Assembly: GCA_041390105.1 (NCBI GenBank)
Contig: JAWKQO010000006.1
Coordinates: 6,829-70,828 of the forward strand
Direction: 5' to 3'
Length of the DNA stretch: 64,000 nucleotides
DNA from: Gemmatimonadota bacterium
GTDB lineage: Bacteria > Gemmatimonadota > Gemmatimonadetes > Longimicrobiales > Gaopeijiaceae
The position numbers and the translations under genes were made by a program. Below, one piece after another: positions 1-8,751 of this stretch. Within the stretch, counting starts at the first letter, position 1. Each line of letters begins with the position of its first letter. Below the pieces are notes generated by a model, which saw nothing but the letters and a program-made list of their open reading frames with translations, did no database searches and was not told the DNA's origin.

Positions 1-151
1 GTGTCCTCCCTGCCCCGCCGTCACAGGAGACGAGGCTTCCCGGTTGGCCCGCATAGGCAGGCCCTCCCGGGCTCGTGTAGTTGCTGCCGGTACGGCACGC
101 CGTCAGGAGTGGGGCCGTGCAGAGAGCGGCCAGCAGGATCCGCGACGACAC
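1..151 (-). CDS. N-terminus of a lipoprotein, cut by the window edge
   Basis: Reading leftward from a GTG at 151 gives an open frame to the window edge. It begins MSSRILLAALCTAPLLTAC, a clear lipoprotein signal peptide with lipobox LTAC (Cys19), followed by a Gly/Pro/Ser-rich linker. The GTG lies 3 bp after the TGA of the upstream S9 peptidase (155-157), and a GAGG-like Shine-Dalgarno is embedded in that gene's end, so the two are probably co-transcribed. Only 50 residues are visible. The linker style (residues SNYTSPGGPAYAG) resembles endonuclease/exonuclease/phosphatase-family lipoproteins as I recall them, but no catalytic residue is present, so that is a weak inference. Confidence 0.6.
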   Translation of the reverse strand, partial: MSSRILLAALCTAPLLTACRTGSNYTSPGGPAYAGQPGSLVSCDGGAGRT

Positions 152-154
152 CCC

Positions 155-2581
155 TCAGCGCCTCAACAGGTGAGCGTCGAAGAACGCCGCTGCGCGCGTC
201 ACGAAATCCAGACGGCTGGCCTCCGTCTGGATGGTATGGGGCTCGATGGGATAGACCATGACCTCGAATCGCTTCTCCAGCTCGATCAAGCGCTGGATCA
301 AGCGGGCACTGTCCTGGAAGTGCACGTTGTCGTCCACCAAGCCATGGGTGATCAGGAGCGGATCACTCAGTCCTTCGGCGTAGTAGATCGGGCTGGAACG
401 ACGGTAGGCGTCCTCATCCATGTGTGGCACGCCCAGGATCCGGCTGGTCCACCCGTCCGAGTAGTGCGCCCAGTCGCTCACCGAGGCCCGAGCGATGCCG
501 GCGGACATGACGCCCGGATAGCGGAAGAGTGTCATGAGCGTAAGGAAGCCTCCATAGGAGACCCCGTGCATACCGATGCGGGTCGGATCGATCCCTTCCG
601 CCTCCGCCAGCCAGCGGGCTCCGGCGACGACGCCATCGGTGTCCTTGATGCCCATGGAACGCGCGATGTCGGTGCGATAGTCCCGTCCAAAGCCGGCACT
701 GCCCCGGTAGTCGACGTCCAGAACAGTGTATCCCTGCTGCACCAACCAGTTCACGAACCCGACGTGCAGGGCCCAGCCGTAGACGCTCCAGCCGCGGTGC
801 GCGAATTGCCGGTATCCGCCGCCGTGCACGTGCACCACGGCCGCCCGCTCGGGCAGGGGACGCTCCGGCCGGTAGAGCGCCGCCCATACGCGTCCGCCGT
901 CCGGGTGGGCGAACGACACCATCTCGGGGCGGGTGCGTCCGTACGTGAAGAAGGCGTCTGATCCGCTCACCGTGACGCGGGTACGCTCCGGCGCCGCCGC
1001 ACCGCTGGGGCCGCCGCGTCGGGCGGCCAGGGTGCCCACCCACAGATCAGGGAGTTGCAGCGACTCGCTGGCCACGACGGCCACCCGCCGCACGTCCGGC
1101 GACAACCAACCCTCGTGACGCCCGGGCCCCTCCGTGACGCGTGTGAGGGGGCCGCCCCCGGCGGGCATGGTGTACAGGTGATCGTCCGACGGATGCTCAC
1201 GGCTGGCCTGGATCAACCAGGTGGTCCGGTCGCGGGATAGCTCTGCGCCCCGCACCTCCCAATCGCCCGTGGTGAGCGCACCGGTCGCCCCGTCGGGGGT
1301 CGTGCGGTAGAGGTGGCTCCAGCCGCTCCGCTCGGAGGCGAACACGAAGCTGCCGTCGGGGAGCCACTCCAGCAGCGCGGGCTGTAGCGTGTTGGCCTGC
1401 ACCGGAGGGCCGCCGATCCAGGCGTCGTCGTGGTCGTGCGCCAGCACCCGCAGCGTACCCGTTCGCGGGTCCAGCTCCGCGATCCACAGGTCCTGATGAT
1501 CCTCTCCGATGAGTTGTACGAGCGCGCGGGTGCCGTCCAGGGACCACCAGGGGCCGTGCGGCACCGTCTCCTGTTCCTCCGCCTCGGGGAAGCTCACCCA
1601 GGTGACCTGTGCGGAGTCGCGCTCCACGCTCGCGTCGGCTGCCACGATACCCAGGCGGAACCGGTCGCGCGGCTCGCCGGCCTTGCCCCGCGCCTCATGC
1701 ACCGTGGAGTACCCGCTGGGGTCCAGGTAGTCGATGTATTGTGTGGCGGGTCGGTCGACAGCCCGACGCCGCGCCCGGAAGGTCACGAAGCGACCATCCG
1801 GGCTGCGCTGGATCTGGTCGACGGTCTCCCCGGGCTCCACCGGAAGGGCGAGCACCGGGGACGGGTCGCCTAGCCGGTCGGCTTGGGCCAGACGGGCTTC
1901 GCGGTCCAAGCGGGCACGCGTCTCCTCGAACAGGCGCGTCTCTTCGGTCCGCAGCCACGCTCCCTCCGCGGTGCGCTTGGGCTCGGGCACCTCGTGCCGT
2001 GTTGCGAAGAGCCTCAGCGCACCCGCATCGACATGGTAGATCCAGAGCGATCCGTCCGCCTCGACCTCGATCTCGCGTCCGGAGCGCGCCAGTCGTACCT
2101 CGCGCACTGCCGACTCGAGCGCAGCCACCATGCGTGTGCGGGGATCGTGGCTCCGGTCGTACAGGAAGACGCTGCGCCCCGACCCCCATGCGGCCCGCAC
2201 TCCGTCGGCACTCCAGGACAGGCGTTCCGCTGGCACAACCTGCGCCTCGCGAGCGGTCAGCTCCGTGGCCCCGGTAGCGCCCGCGTCCACGCGGAACCAT
2301 GGATCGTCCTCGGGCAGGTCGTCGGAAGCGGGGTCCTGCTTCCAGCGGAAGTAGACCGCCGCCCCGTCCGGCGCCCAGCGCACGTCGCGTACGCCAAGCC
2401 CCAACCAGCGGTCGTTGCGAGAGGCGTCGCGCAGGGTGAGCTCTCGAGGCTCCGCCATCACTGCAGTCAGATTGGACTGGCGCAGCGGAAGCGCGAGTCG
2501 GTCTCCGCGGACCTGGGCCGCCCCTCCCACCGGTGTCGCCAACGCGGCCGTGAGGACGAGGCAGGGGATGGCGGCGCGCAT
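155..2581 (-). CDS. Secreted S9 family (DPP IV-like) serine peptidase
   Basis: The 808-residue protein starts with a Sec signal peptide ending near VGGAAQ and is probably periplasmic. The N-terminal ~500 residues are a WD40/DPP IV-type beta-propeller; the C-terminal ~230 residues are the alpha/beta-hydrolase domain of prolyl oligopeptidases. The catalytic triad is visible: Ser675 in GVSYGGF, Asp750 in HGLVDDNVHF and His782 in EPHTI. Length and layout match secreted S9B peptidases that remove dipeptides from peptides. The ATG at 2581 has a strong AGGAGG site. It lies 18 bp downstream of glgB on the same strand and runs into the edge lipoprotein. Its link to glycogen metabolism is probably only positional. 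Confidence 0.93.
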   Translation of the reverse strand: MRAAIPCLVLTAALATPVGGAAQVRGDRLALPLRQSNLTAVMAEPRELTLRDASRNDRWLGLGVRDVRWAPDGAAVYFRWKQDPASDDLPEDDPWFRVDAGATGATELTAREAQVVPAERLSWSADGVRAAWGSGRSVFLYDRSHDPRTRMVAALESAVREVRLARSGREIEVEADGSLWIYHVDAGALRLFATRHEVPEPKRTAEGAWLRTEETRLFEETRARLDREARLAQADRLGDPSPVLALPVEPGETVDQIQRSPDGRFVTFRARRRAVDRPATQYIDYLDPSGYSTVHEARGKAGEPRDRFRLGIVAADASVERDSAQVTWVSFPEAEEQETVPHGPWWSLDGTRALVQLIGEDHQDLWIAELDPRTGTLRVLAHDHDDAWIGGPPVQANTLQPALLEWLPDGSFVFASERSGWSHLYRTTPDGATGALTTGDWEVRGAELSRDRTTWLIQASREHPSDDHLYTMPAGGGPLTRVTEGPGRHEGWLSPDVRRVAVVASESLQLPDLWVGTLAARRGGPSGAAAPERTRVTVSGSDAFFTYGRTRPEMVSFAHPDGGRVWAALYRPERPLPERAAVVHVHGGGYRQFAHRGWSVYGWALHVGFVNWLVQQGYTVLDVDYRGSAGFGRDYRTDIARSMGIKDTDGVVAGARWLAEAEGIDPTRIGMHGVSYGGFLTLMTLFRYPGVMSAGIARASVSDWAHYSDGWTSRILGVPHMDEDAYRRSSPIYYAEGLSDPLLITHGLVDDNVHFQDSARLIQRLIELEKRFEVMVYPIEPHTIQTEASRLDFVTRAAAFFDAHLLRR

Positions 2582-2599
2582 GGGGGGCCTCCTGGCCGG

Positions 2600-4816
2600 C
2601 TAGGCTGGTCCGGTTCGCTTCAGGTACAGCGCGGAGAGCGGTGGGAGCGTCAGCTCCACGAATTGCTGCCGTCCGTGCAGCGGCTCGGGAACCGTGTGGA
2701 AGACGTCGGGGATCAGGGTGCCGGCCCCGCCGTATTCCGGCGCGTCGCTGTTGAGCAGGATCTCGTAGCGGCCCGGGTGCGGCACCGCCAAGCGATACGC
2801 CTTCCACGGCACGGGTGTCAGGTTGAGCACCACCACGACGAACTGCTGCCACTCGGCGGACCAGCGTACGAACGAGATCGTGCTGCGCTCAGCATCATGC
2901 ACGTCGAGCCATTCGAACCCGTGCGGCTGCGACTCCGCCTCGTGCAGGGCGGGCTCTTCCTGGTAGGTCCGGTTGAGCGCGGCCACCCAGTTCTGCAGGC
3001 GCCGGTGCAGGGGCTCGTTCAGGAGCGGCCAATCGAGCTCACCTTCATGGTTCCATTCGCGCCACTCCCCCAGCTCTCCACCCATGAACAGGAGCTTCTT
3101 TCCGGGGTGTGCCCACATGTACCCGAAGAGCGTTCGCAAGGTGGCGTGCTGATCGAGCGGCCCACCGGGCATCTTCGAGAGCAGCGAGCCTTTCAGGTGC
3201 ACCACCTCGTCATGGGAGAGTGGCAGCAGAAAGCGCTCCGAGAACGCATACAGGATGGAGAACGTGAGGCGGTTGTGCAGGCCTTTGCGAAACAGCGGGT
3301 CGGCCTTGAAAACCTCCAGGGTGTCGTTCATCCAGCCCATGTTCCACTTGAGATCGAAACCCAGGCCTTCCTGCTCCACGGCATGCGTCACGCGGGGCCA
3401 GGCGGTCGACTCCTCCGCCACCACGATCACGTCCGCATGAGCCTCGTGCACCGTGCGGTTGAGCTGCCGGAGGAACTCTACCGCTTCCAGGTTCTCGCGC
3501 CCACCGTGCGGGTTGGGCTCCCACTGTCCCTCCCCCCGCGAATAGTCCAGGTAGAGCATGGAAGCCACGGCGTCGAGACGCAGCCCGTCGATGTGGAACT
3601 CCTCGAGCCAGTAGAGCGCGGACGAAATCAGGAACGAACTGACCTCGAAACGCGAGTAGTTGAAGATGAAGGTGCGCCAGTCGGGGTGGAGCCCCTTGCG
3701 TGGGTCCGCGTGCTCGTAGAGGTGGGTGCCGTCGAAGCGGCCCAGCCCGTGTGCGTCCGTGGGGAAGTGAGCGGGCACCCAGTCCAGGATCACGCCCAGA
3801 CCCAACGCGTGGGCCCGATCCACGAAGTGGCGAAAGTCGTCCGGACTCCCGTGGCGCGCGGTCGGAGCGAAATAGCCTATGGTCTGGTAGCCCCAGCTCT
3901 TGTCCAGGGGGTGTTCGGTGACCGGGAGCAGCTCCACGTGCGTGAAGCCCAGGTCGCGCACGTAGGGCAGCAGCGTATCGGCCAGTTCACGATAGCTCAA
4001 CCATCCCGGCAACCCTTCCGTGGGCTTCGCATCGGCGTGGCGGCGCCAGGACCCCAGGTGCACCTCGTAGATGGAGAGGGGCGCGTCGGGCGCATGCCGC
4101 TCGGACCGCTCCGCCATCCAGGTCTCGTCTGTCCACGCATGGGTGCTGGGCGCCGTGACCACGGAGGCCGTGGCAGGCCGCAGCTCCATGCTGAAGCCCA
4201 CCGGGTCCGCCTTGAGGAGGTCGCCCGCGTCGAAGCGACTCCGGATGGCGTACTTGTAGACCGCTCCTGCCCCGATTCCCGGAAGAAACAGTTCCCAGAC
4301 CCCGGAGGTGCCCCTGGGGACCATGCCGTGGATGGTGGCGTCCCACCCGTTGAAGTCCCCCACCACGCTGACCCGCTCAGCCGCGGGCGCCCAGACCGCG
4401 AAGCGCGTTCCGAGGACCCCGTCGCGCTCCGTGGGGCGCGCCCCCAGGATGTGATGGACTCGTCCGTCCGGGCGGCGGAGCCGGGCGAGCTCGTCGTCGC
4501 TGAGGTGGGGGCTGAAGCGATAGGGATCGTCCAGCGTCACCTCACCCAGATCCCCGTGCGCGAGCAGTCGATAGGCAAAAGGGGACGGGGAACCGGGCAC
4601 GAACGCCTCGAACAGGCCGCGCTCGTCCAGCCGATCCATGGGCATGGTGCCGCGCGCCACCCGAAGGTCCACGCGGTGGGCCCAGGGCAGCCAGACCCGC
4701 ACGAGACGGCCGATTTTCCCCTCCCGCTCCGCCGCGCGCTCGCCGAGCAGCGTCGACGGATCGGCGAGCCGGCCGGCAGCGAGCGCCTCGATCCGTTCGC
4801 GGTCCGTTTCTTCCAT
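2600..4816 (-). CDS. glgB: 1,4-alpha-glucan branching enzyme GlgB
   Basis: The 738-residue GH13 enzyme cuts alpha-1,4 glucan chains and re-attaches them through alpha-1,6 bonds during glycogen synthesis in the cytoplasm. Visible are an N-terminal CBM48-type module (region around VWAPAAERVSVVGDFNGWD), the catalytic barrel with the nucleophile Asp in DGLRLDAVASMLY, the acid/base Glu in VVAEESTAWP and the third carboxylate in LSHDEVVH, and a C-terminal beta domain. The length is normal for the family. I chose the ATG at 4816 (MEETDRERIEAL) because upstream codons in the frame look non-coding. It is divergent from glgA across a 134-bp gap, so both may be controlled from the same region. Confidence 0.96.
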   Translation of the reverse strand: MEETDRERIEALAAGRLADPSTLLGERAAEREGKIGRLVRVWLPWAHRVDLRVARGTMPMDRLDERGLFEAFVPGSPSPFAYRLLAHGDLGEVTLDDPYRFSPHLSDDELARLRRPDGRVHHILGARPTERDGVLGTRFAVWAPAAERVSVVGDFNGWDATIHGMVPRGTSGVWELFLPGIGAGAVYKYAIRSRFDAGDLLKADPVGFSMELRPATASVVTAPSTHAWTDETWMAERSERHAPDAPLSIYEVHLGSWRRHADAKPTEGLPGWLSYRELADTLLPYVRDLGFTHVELLPVTEHPLDKSWGYQTIGYFAPTARHGSPDDFRHFVDRAHALGLGVILDWVPAHFPTDAHGLGRFDGTHLYEHADPRKGLHPDWRTFIFNYSRFEVSSFLISSALYWLEEFHIDGLRLDAVASMLYLDYSRGEGQWEPNPHGGRENLEAVEFLRQLNRTVHEAHADVIVVAEESTAWPRVTHAVEQEGLGFDLKWNMGWMNDTLEVFKADPLFRKGLHNRLTFSILYAFSERFLLPLSHDEVVHLKGSLLSKMPGGPLDQHATLRTLFGYMWAHPGKKLLFMGGELGEWREWNHEGELDWPLLNEPLHRRLQNWVAALNRTYQEEPALHEAESQPHGFEWLDVHDAERSTISFVRWSAEWQQFVVVVLNLTPVPWKAYRLAVPHPGRYEILLNSDAPEYGGAGTLIPDVFHTVPEPLHGRQQFVELTLPPLSALYLKRTGPA

Positions 4817-4908
4817 GAGCGAGAACCTACGTTGAACGATGCGTCCTGGGCAGGTAGGGTCTCCAAGGCCCGTCGGATGCACTCCGATTGCGTTAGGTTC
4901 AGAGGGTT

Positions 4909-4924
4909 GCGGGCCGAGGCCCGC
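4909..4924. promoter_or_regulatory. Palindrome upstream of glgA
   Basis: Perfect inverted repeat GCGGGCC-GA-GGCCCGC in the glgB-glgA divergent gap, 26 bp before the glgA start. The two-base loop makes a stable RNA hairpin unlikely, so an operator is more plausible than a terminator. No regulator can be named. Confidence 0.35.
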
Positions 4925-4950
4925 GACACCCCCCAGGGAGATCGAACGGC

Positions 4951-6468
4951 ATGACCACCACCACCGGGGTGCGGACCGCCCGTCCGGTACCCTCCATCGA
5001 GACGGTTCCGCCGCTGGGCGCCGGCATCGTCCATCTGGTGGCAGAGTACTGGCCGTTTGCGCGGACCGGCGGCCTGGCCGAGGCTGTCCGCGGGGTCGCG
5101 GAGCACCAGGCCCGCTCCGGCGCGCCCACCTTCGTCTTCATGCCGCTGTATCGCTCGGTCCGCGAGTCGGGTGTGGCCCTGGAGCGCTTCGGGGAGTCGT
5201 ACAGCGTGAAGTTCGGCTCCCGCACGGAGGAGGCCCGGCTTTGGCTGGCACCCGGTCGACCGGGTGCACCCAAGGTGTTGTTCGTGGATCATCCCCACTA
5301 CTTCGACCGCGCCGGCATCTACGGCGAGGCGGGGGGCGACTACCCGGACAATCACCGTCGCTTCGCGTTCTTCGCCAAGGCCGCCCTCCAGGCCATTCCC
5401 ACACTGGGCGAGAGCCGCTGGGTCCTGCACGCGCACGACTGGCACACGGCGCTGGCGCCGGTCTATCTGCGGACCGAGTTCGCGAGCAGACCTGAATTCG
5501 ACGCCATCGCCACGGTGCTCTCCGTGCACAACGCAGGCTACCAGGGGCACTTCGGTCCCGAGATCCTTCCCGATCTGGGGCTACCGCGGGAGATGTACCA
5601 CTGGGCGCACATGGAGTGGTACGGAAAGGTCAACTGGCTCAAGGGCGGGCTGGTCTATTCCGACTTCGCGGCCACCGTGAGTCCCACGCACGCCTACGAG
5701 CTGCGGACGCCGCAGGGCGGCTTCGGGTTGCACGACCAGTTCATCGCGCTCGGTGATCGCCTGGTGGGCATTCTCAACGGGATCGACCTGGGCATCTGGG
5801 ATCCCGAGACCGACCCCAGCATCCCCGCCCGCTTCACCAAGGAGGATCTCACTGGCAAGGCCGTGTGCAAAGCCGACCTGCAGCGGGCCGCCGGCCTTCC
5901 GGTGGAGCCCCGCAAGCTGCTGGTGGGCATGACTGCGCGGCTGGCGCAACAGAAGGGCTTCGACATCCTCCTGGGCGACGGCCTGCTCTACCGCGTCGAC
6001 GCCCAGTTCATCTTCGTGGGCGAAGGAGAGGCCCGCTATCGGGAGGCGCTCGCTCAGGTCGCGCACCACATGCCGGACCGGGTAGCGGTGCGGTTCGAGT
6101 TCACCGAAGAACGCGAACATCGCCTGCTGGCCGGGTCCGACAGTCTCATGATGCCCTCCCTGTACGAGCCCTGCGGCCTCACGCAGATGCGGGCACAGCG
6201 CTACGGCGCGCTGCCGGTGGTGCGGAAGGTGGGGGGACTCTCGGACACCGTCGAGGATCAGGTCACCGGCTTCGTCTTCGACGAGTACTCGTCCGCAGGG
6301 TTGGAGCGCGCACTCCGTCGGGCAATCGCCACGTATGAGGACGAGCGCGCCTGGATCAACCACATGCGGGAAGCCATGAGCAAGGACTTCGGGTGGGAGC
6401 GCTCCGCGGTGCGCTATCTGGACCTCTACCGCCGCGCCCTGGCGGCGCACGCGCCCGCCAAGGGGTGA
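4951..6468 (+). CDS. glgA: Glycogen (starch) synthase GlgA, GT5 family
   Basis: The 505-residue enzyme transfers glucose from a nucleotide sugar (ADP-glucose in the family) to the non-reducing end of glycogen. GT5 landmarks are present: HAHDWHTALAP, SVHNAGYQGHFG, NGIDLGIWDP followed by the family stretch ending CKADLQR, ARLAQQKGFD at the start of the second Rossmann domain, and the nucleotide-binding MPSLYEPCGLTQM. An unusual point is the N-terminal glycine motif: the usual K-x-G-G-L reads R38-T-G-G-L. The ATG at 4951 has GGGAG upstream. The next gene overlaps its stop by 4 bp (GTGA), so the two are translationally coupled. Confidence 0.94.
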   Translation: MTTTTGVRTARPVPSIETVPPLGAGIVHLVAEYWPFARTGGLAEAVRGVAEHQARSGAPTFVFMPLYRSVRESGVALERFGESYSVKFGSRTEEARLWLAPGRPGAPKVLFVDHPHYFDRAGIYGEAGGDYPDNHRRFAFFAKAALQAIPTLGESRWVLHAHDWHTALAPVYLRTEFASRPEFDAIATVLSVHNAGYQGHFGPEILPDLGLPREMYHWAHMEWYGKVNWLKGGLVYSDFAATVSPTHAYELRTPQGGFGLHDQFIALGDRLVGILNGIDLGIWDPETDPSIPARFTKEDLTGKAVCKADLQRAAGLPVEPRKLLVGMTARLAQQKGFDILLGDGLLYRVDAQFIFVGEGEARYREALAQVAHHMPDRVAVRFEFTEEREHRLLAGSDSLMMPSLYEPCGLTQMRAQRYGALPVVRKVGGLSDTVEDQVTGFVFDEYSSAGLERALRRAIATYEDERAWINHMREAMSKDFGWERSAVRYLDLYRRALAAHAPAKG

Positions 6469-8468
6469 GCACCTCCTCCCGCTCGGTCGTCCTGCACGGC
6501 CATTTCTACCAGCCGCCCCGCGAGGACCCCTGGTTCGAGACGGTGGACGCACAGTCCACGGCGGCACCCGACCACGACTGGAACGCCCGCGTCGAGCGTG
6601 AGTGCTATCGAGCCGTGGTGGCTGCCCGGATCCTGGACGGGGACGGACGCATCCAGCAGGTGGTGAACACGCTGGAGCACATCAGCTTCAACGTGGGGCC
6701 CACGTTGCTCTCCTGGATGGAGTGGGCCGCACCCCGCACCTACAACGCCATCCTGGACGCGGATCAACGCAGTCGGGAGCGGTTGGGTCACGGCAACGCC
6801 CTGGCCATGGCCTACCATCATCCGATCCTCCCGCTCAGCGATCCCCGCGACCGCCTGACCGAGATCCGCTGGGGCATGCACGACTTCCGACAGCGCTTCG
6901 GGCGCGACCCGGAGGGAATGTGGCTGCCCGAGACGGCGGTGGACGATGCAACGCTGGACGCGCTGGCCACCGAGGGAATCCGCTTCACCGTCCTGGCGCC
7001 GTACCAGATCGATCCCGTACCGGCCGACGGCGGACCCGCGCTCTACCGCACGAAGAGCGGGAGGGAGATCGCGCTCTTCGCCTACGACGGGGACCTCGCC
7101 CGCGGGGTCGCCTTCGGCGAGCTCCTCTCCGACGCGGAACGTTGGGTGGCGCGCTGGGTCGCGCCTTCCGATCCCCGCAGACTCGTGTCGATCGCGGTCG
7201 ACGGCGAAACCTTTGGTCACCATCACCGGTTCGCTGATCTGGCCCTGGCGGCCGCACTCCATCACCTGGCCCAGCGCACGGACGTGCGCGTGGAGAACTT
7301 CGCCTCCTACCTGGAGCGGCATCCGCCCCGCGAGGAGGTGACACTGATCGAGCCCTCCGCCTGGAGTTGCGCGCACGGGGTGGATCGCTGGCGGCGCGAG
7401 TGCGGATGCAAGATGGATCCGTCGTCCTCCACGCGGCAGACCTGGCGGACGCCCCTGCGCGACGCCGTGACCTGGCTGGCGAAGGAGCTGCACTCGGTCT
7501 TCGAGACCGAGGGTGTACGCCACTTCGTCGAACCCTGGCGCGCCCGCGACGCCTATGGACGCATGGTGGGTCGGCTGCCGGCTGAGGCGCGCCTCGCCGC
7601 GCTGATCGGGGAGTTGGCCGAGCCCGTGAATGACGGTGTACGCGCTTTGGAGCTGCTGGAGATGGAGCGCAACGCGCTCCGGCTCTTCACGTCCTGCGCC
7701 TGGTTCTTCGACGACCTGGCCGGCATCGAGCCGGTGCAGATCCTCCGCTACGCGGCGCGCGGCATCGACCTGGCCGGGGCCGAACAGGTGCGGATCGAGC
7801 AGGGATTCCGGGCGCGCCTGGCCGAGGCGCGGAGCAATGACCCCGAGGAAGGGAGCGGCGCCGATCTCTACGACCGGAGAGCGCGACCCAGCGCGTCCGG
7901 AGAGGCACGGGCCGCAGCCGGGGGTAGCCTGCTCTATGAGGAGCAGCACGAGGACTTCGCCGGATTCGGCGCGTTCCGCACGCACAGCGTTCGCCCAGGG
8001 CACGTCGTCGTAACGCACGAGCCCACCGGACACCGGTGGGAGATGACCGCAGAGGTCCGCGCGCGGGGACCCGCGGCGCTCGTGGTCGATGTGGGCGAGG
8101 GAAGCGAACGCGAACGCGTCGAGGCGGGAGAGCTTCCGGAGGCGGCGCGGCGCCCACTGGAGCGCGGACTGCGGGCCCGGCTGCTCGGCCGTGTGCTGAA
8201 CGACGACGACCGCGCGGCGTTGGCCGAAGGCGCCCCGTTGACCGAGGTTGCGCGCGGCGCCTGCCTCCGCGCTGTGGCCGAGCTCACCGCGGAGGGGCCG
8301 GGCTTCAGGGATCCGCTGGTGCGGAGTGCCCTCGATGCGGCTGGGTTGTTGGTGCTGCTGGGCCTCGACCTACCGTTCGATGCCCAGACAGATCTTTGGC
8401 GCTGGTTGGAAGCACTGGGGCAGCCTCCACAGCTCGCCGAGCTGGCCCGCCAGTACGGGCTCGCCTGA
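6465..8468 (+). CDS. GH57 family glycoside hydrolase with DUF3536-type C-terminus
   Basis: The 667-residue protein starts at a GTG overlapping the glgA stop. Its N-terminus VVLHGHFYQPPREDPW is typical of GH57 enzymes carrying DUF3536. The likely nucleophile is Glu156 in GMWLPETAVDD, and a further conserved acidic block is SIAVDGETFGHHHRF. There is no signal peptide, so it is cytoplasmic. GH57 includes amylases, amylopullulanases and branching enzymes; the DUF3536 subgroup has no firmly assigned reaction that I know of. Coupling to glgA suggests it trims, debranches or turns over glycogen; that role is inferred from context. Co-expression with glgA is very likely. Confidence 0.85.
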   Translation: MSTSSRSVVLHGHFYQPPREDPWFETVDAQSTAAPDHDWNARVERECYRAVVAARILDGDGRIQQVVNTLEHISFNVGPTLLSWMEWAAPRTYNAILDADQRSRERLGHGNALAMAYHHPILPLSDPRDRLTEIRWGMHDFRQRFGRDPEGMWLPETAVDDATLDALATEGIRFTVLAPYQIDPVPADGGPALYRTKSGREIALFAYDGDLARGVAFGELLSDAERWVARWVAPSDPRRLVSIAVDGETFGHHHRFADLALAAALHHLAQRTDVRVENFASYLERHPPREEVTLIEPSAWSCAHGVDRWRRECGCKMDPSSSTRQTWRTPLRDAVTWLAKELHSVFETEGVRHFVEPWRARDAYGRMVGRLPAEARLAALIGELAEPVNDGVRALELLEMERNALRLFTSCAWFFDDLAGIEPVQILRYAARGIDLAGAEQVRIEQGFRARLAEARSNDPEEGSGADLYDRRARPSASGEARAAAGGSLLYEEQHEDFAGFGAFRTHSVRPGHVVVTHEPTGHRWEMTAEVRARGPAALVVDVGEGSERERVEAGELPEAARRPLERGLRARLLGRVLNDDDRAALAEGAPLTEVARGACLRAVAELTAEGPGFRDPLVRSALDAAGLLVLLGLDLPFDAQTDLWRWLEALGQPPQLAELARQYGLA

Positions 8469-8490
8469 CGGACCCGTTGCCCAAGCGGGA

Positions 8491-8550
8491 TCCTGGCAGG
8501 AATCCCGTACCGCGCCACGGTCCTGGACGAAATCCCGTACAGCGCCACGG
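8491..8550. repeat. Two-copy 30-bp tandem repeat
   Basis: Two adjacent 30-bp units (8491-8520 and 8521-8550) agree at 26 of 30 positions. Both carry the core AATCCCGTAC, and both end in GCGCCACGG. It sits in the 283-bp gap between the GH57 gene and the EAL-domain gene, which otherwise shows no recognisable gene. Two copies with no spacer exclude CRISPR. It could be a repeated binding site or a simple duplication. Confidence 0.75.
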
Positions 8551-8751
8551 ATCTAGCACTTTGCCAGAGCCGCTTTTCTGGCCCGTGCTGCGTCACTCCC
8601 ACACCCCGGGTCGTGTCGCTGCGACCCGTCACCCAGCCATCCGCCTTTCCGTCCGTTGTGCGTCTCCTACAGCCGCCACGGTCCAACGAGGCACAAGAGG
8701 TGCCCCAGTGCAGGGTCGAGCGACCCAGATCCCTCGCCCCCGGACCTCGCG

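Noticed and set aside
1883..4954. Long plus-strand open frame opposite glgB
   Set aside because: It is antisense to a well-supported glgB and reads as low-complexity Arg/Gly/Val-rich sequence without domains, as expected from high G+C shadow frames.
6426..8033. Long minus-strand open frame opposite the GH57 gene
   Set aside because: Antisense shadow; the plus strand has conserved GH57 motifs and overlaps glgA in the normal way.
8491..8550. CRISPR-like repeats
   Set aside because: Only two units, directly adjacent with no spacers and no cas genes.
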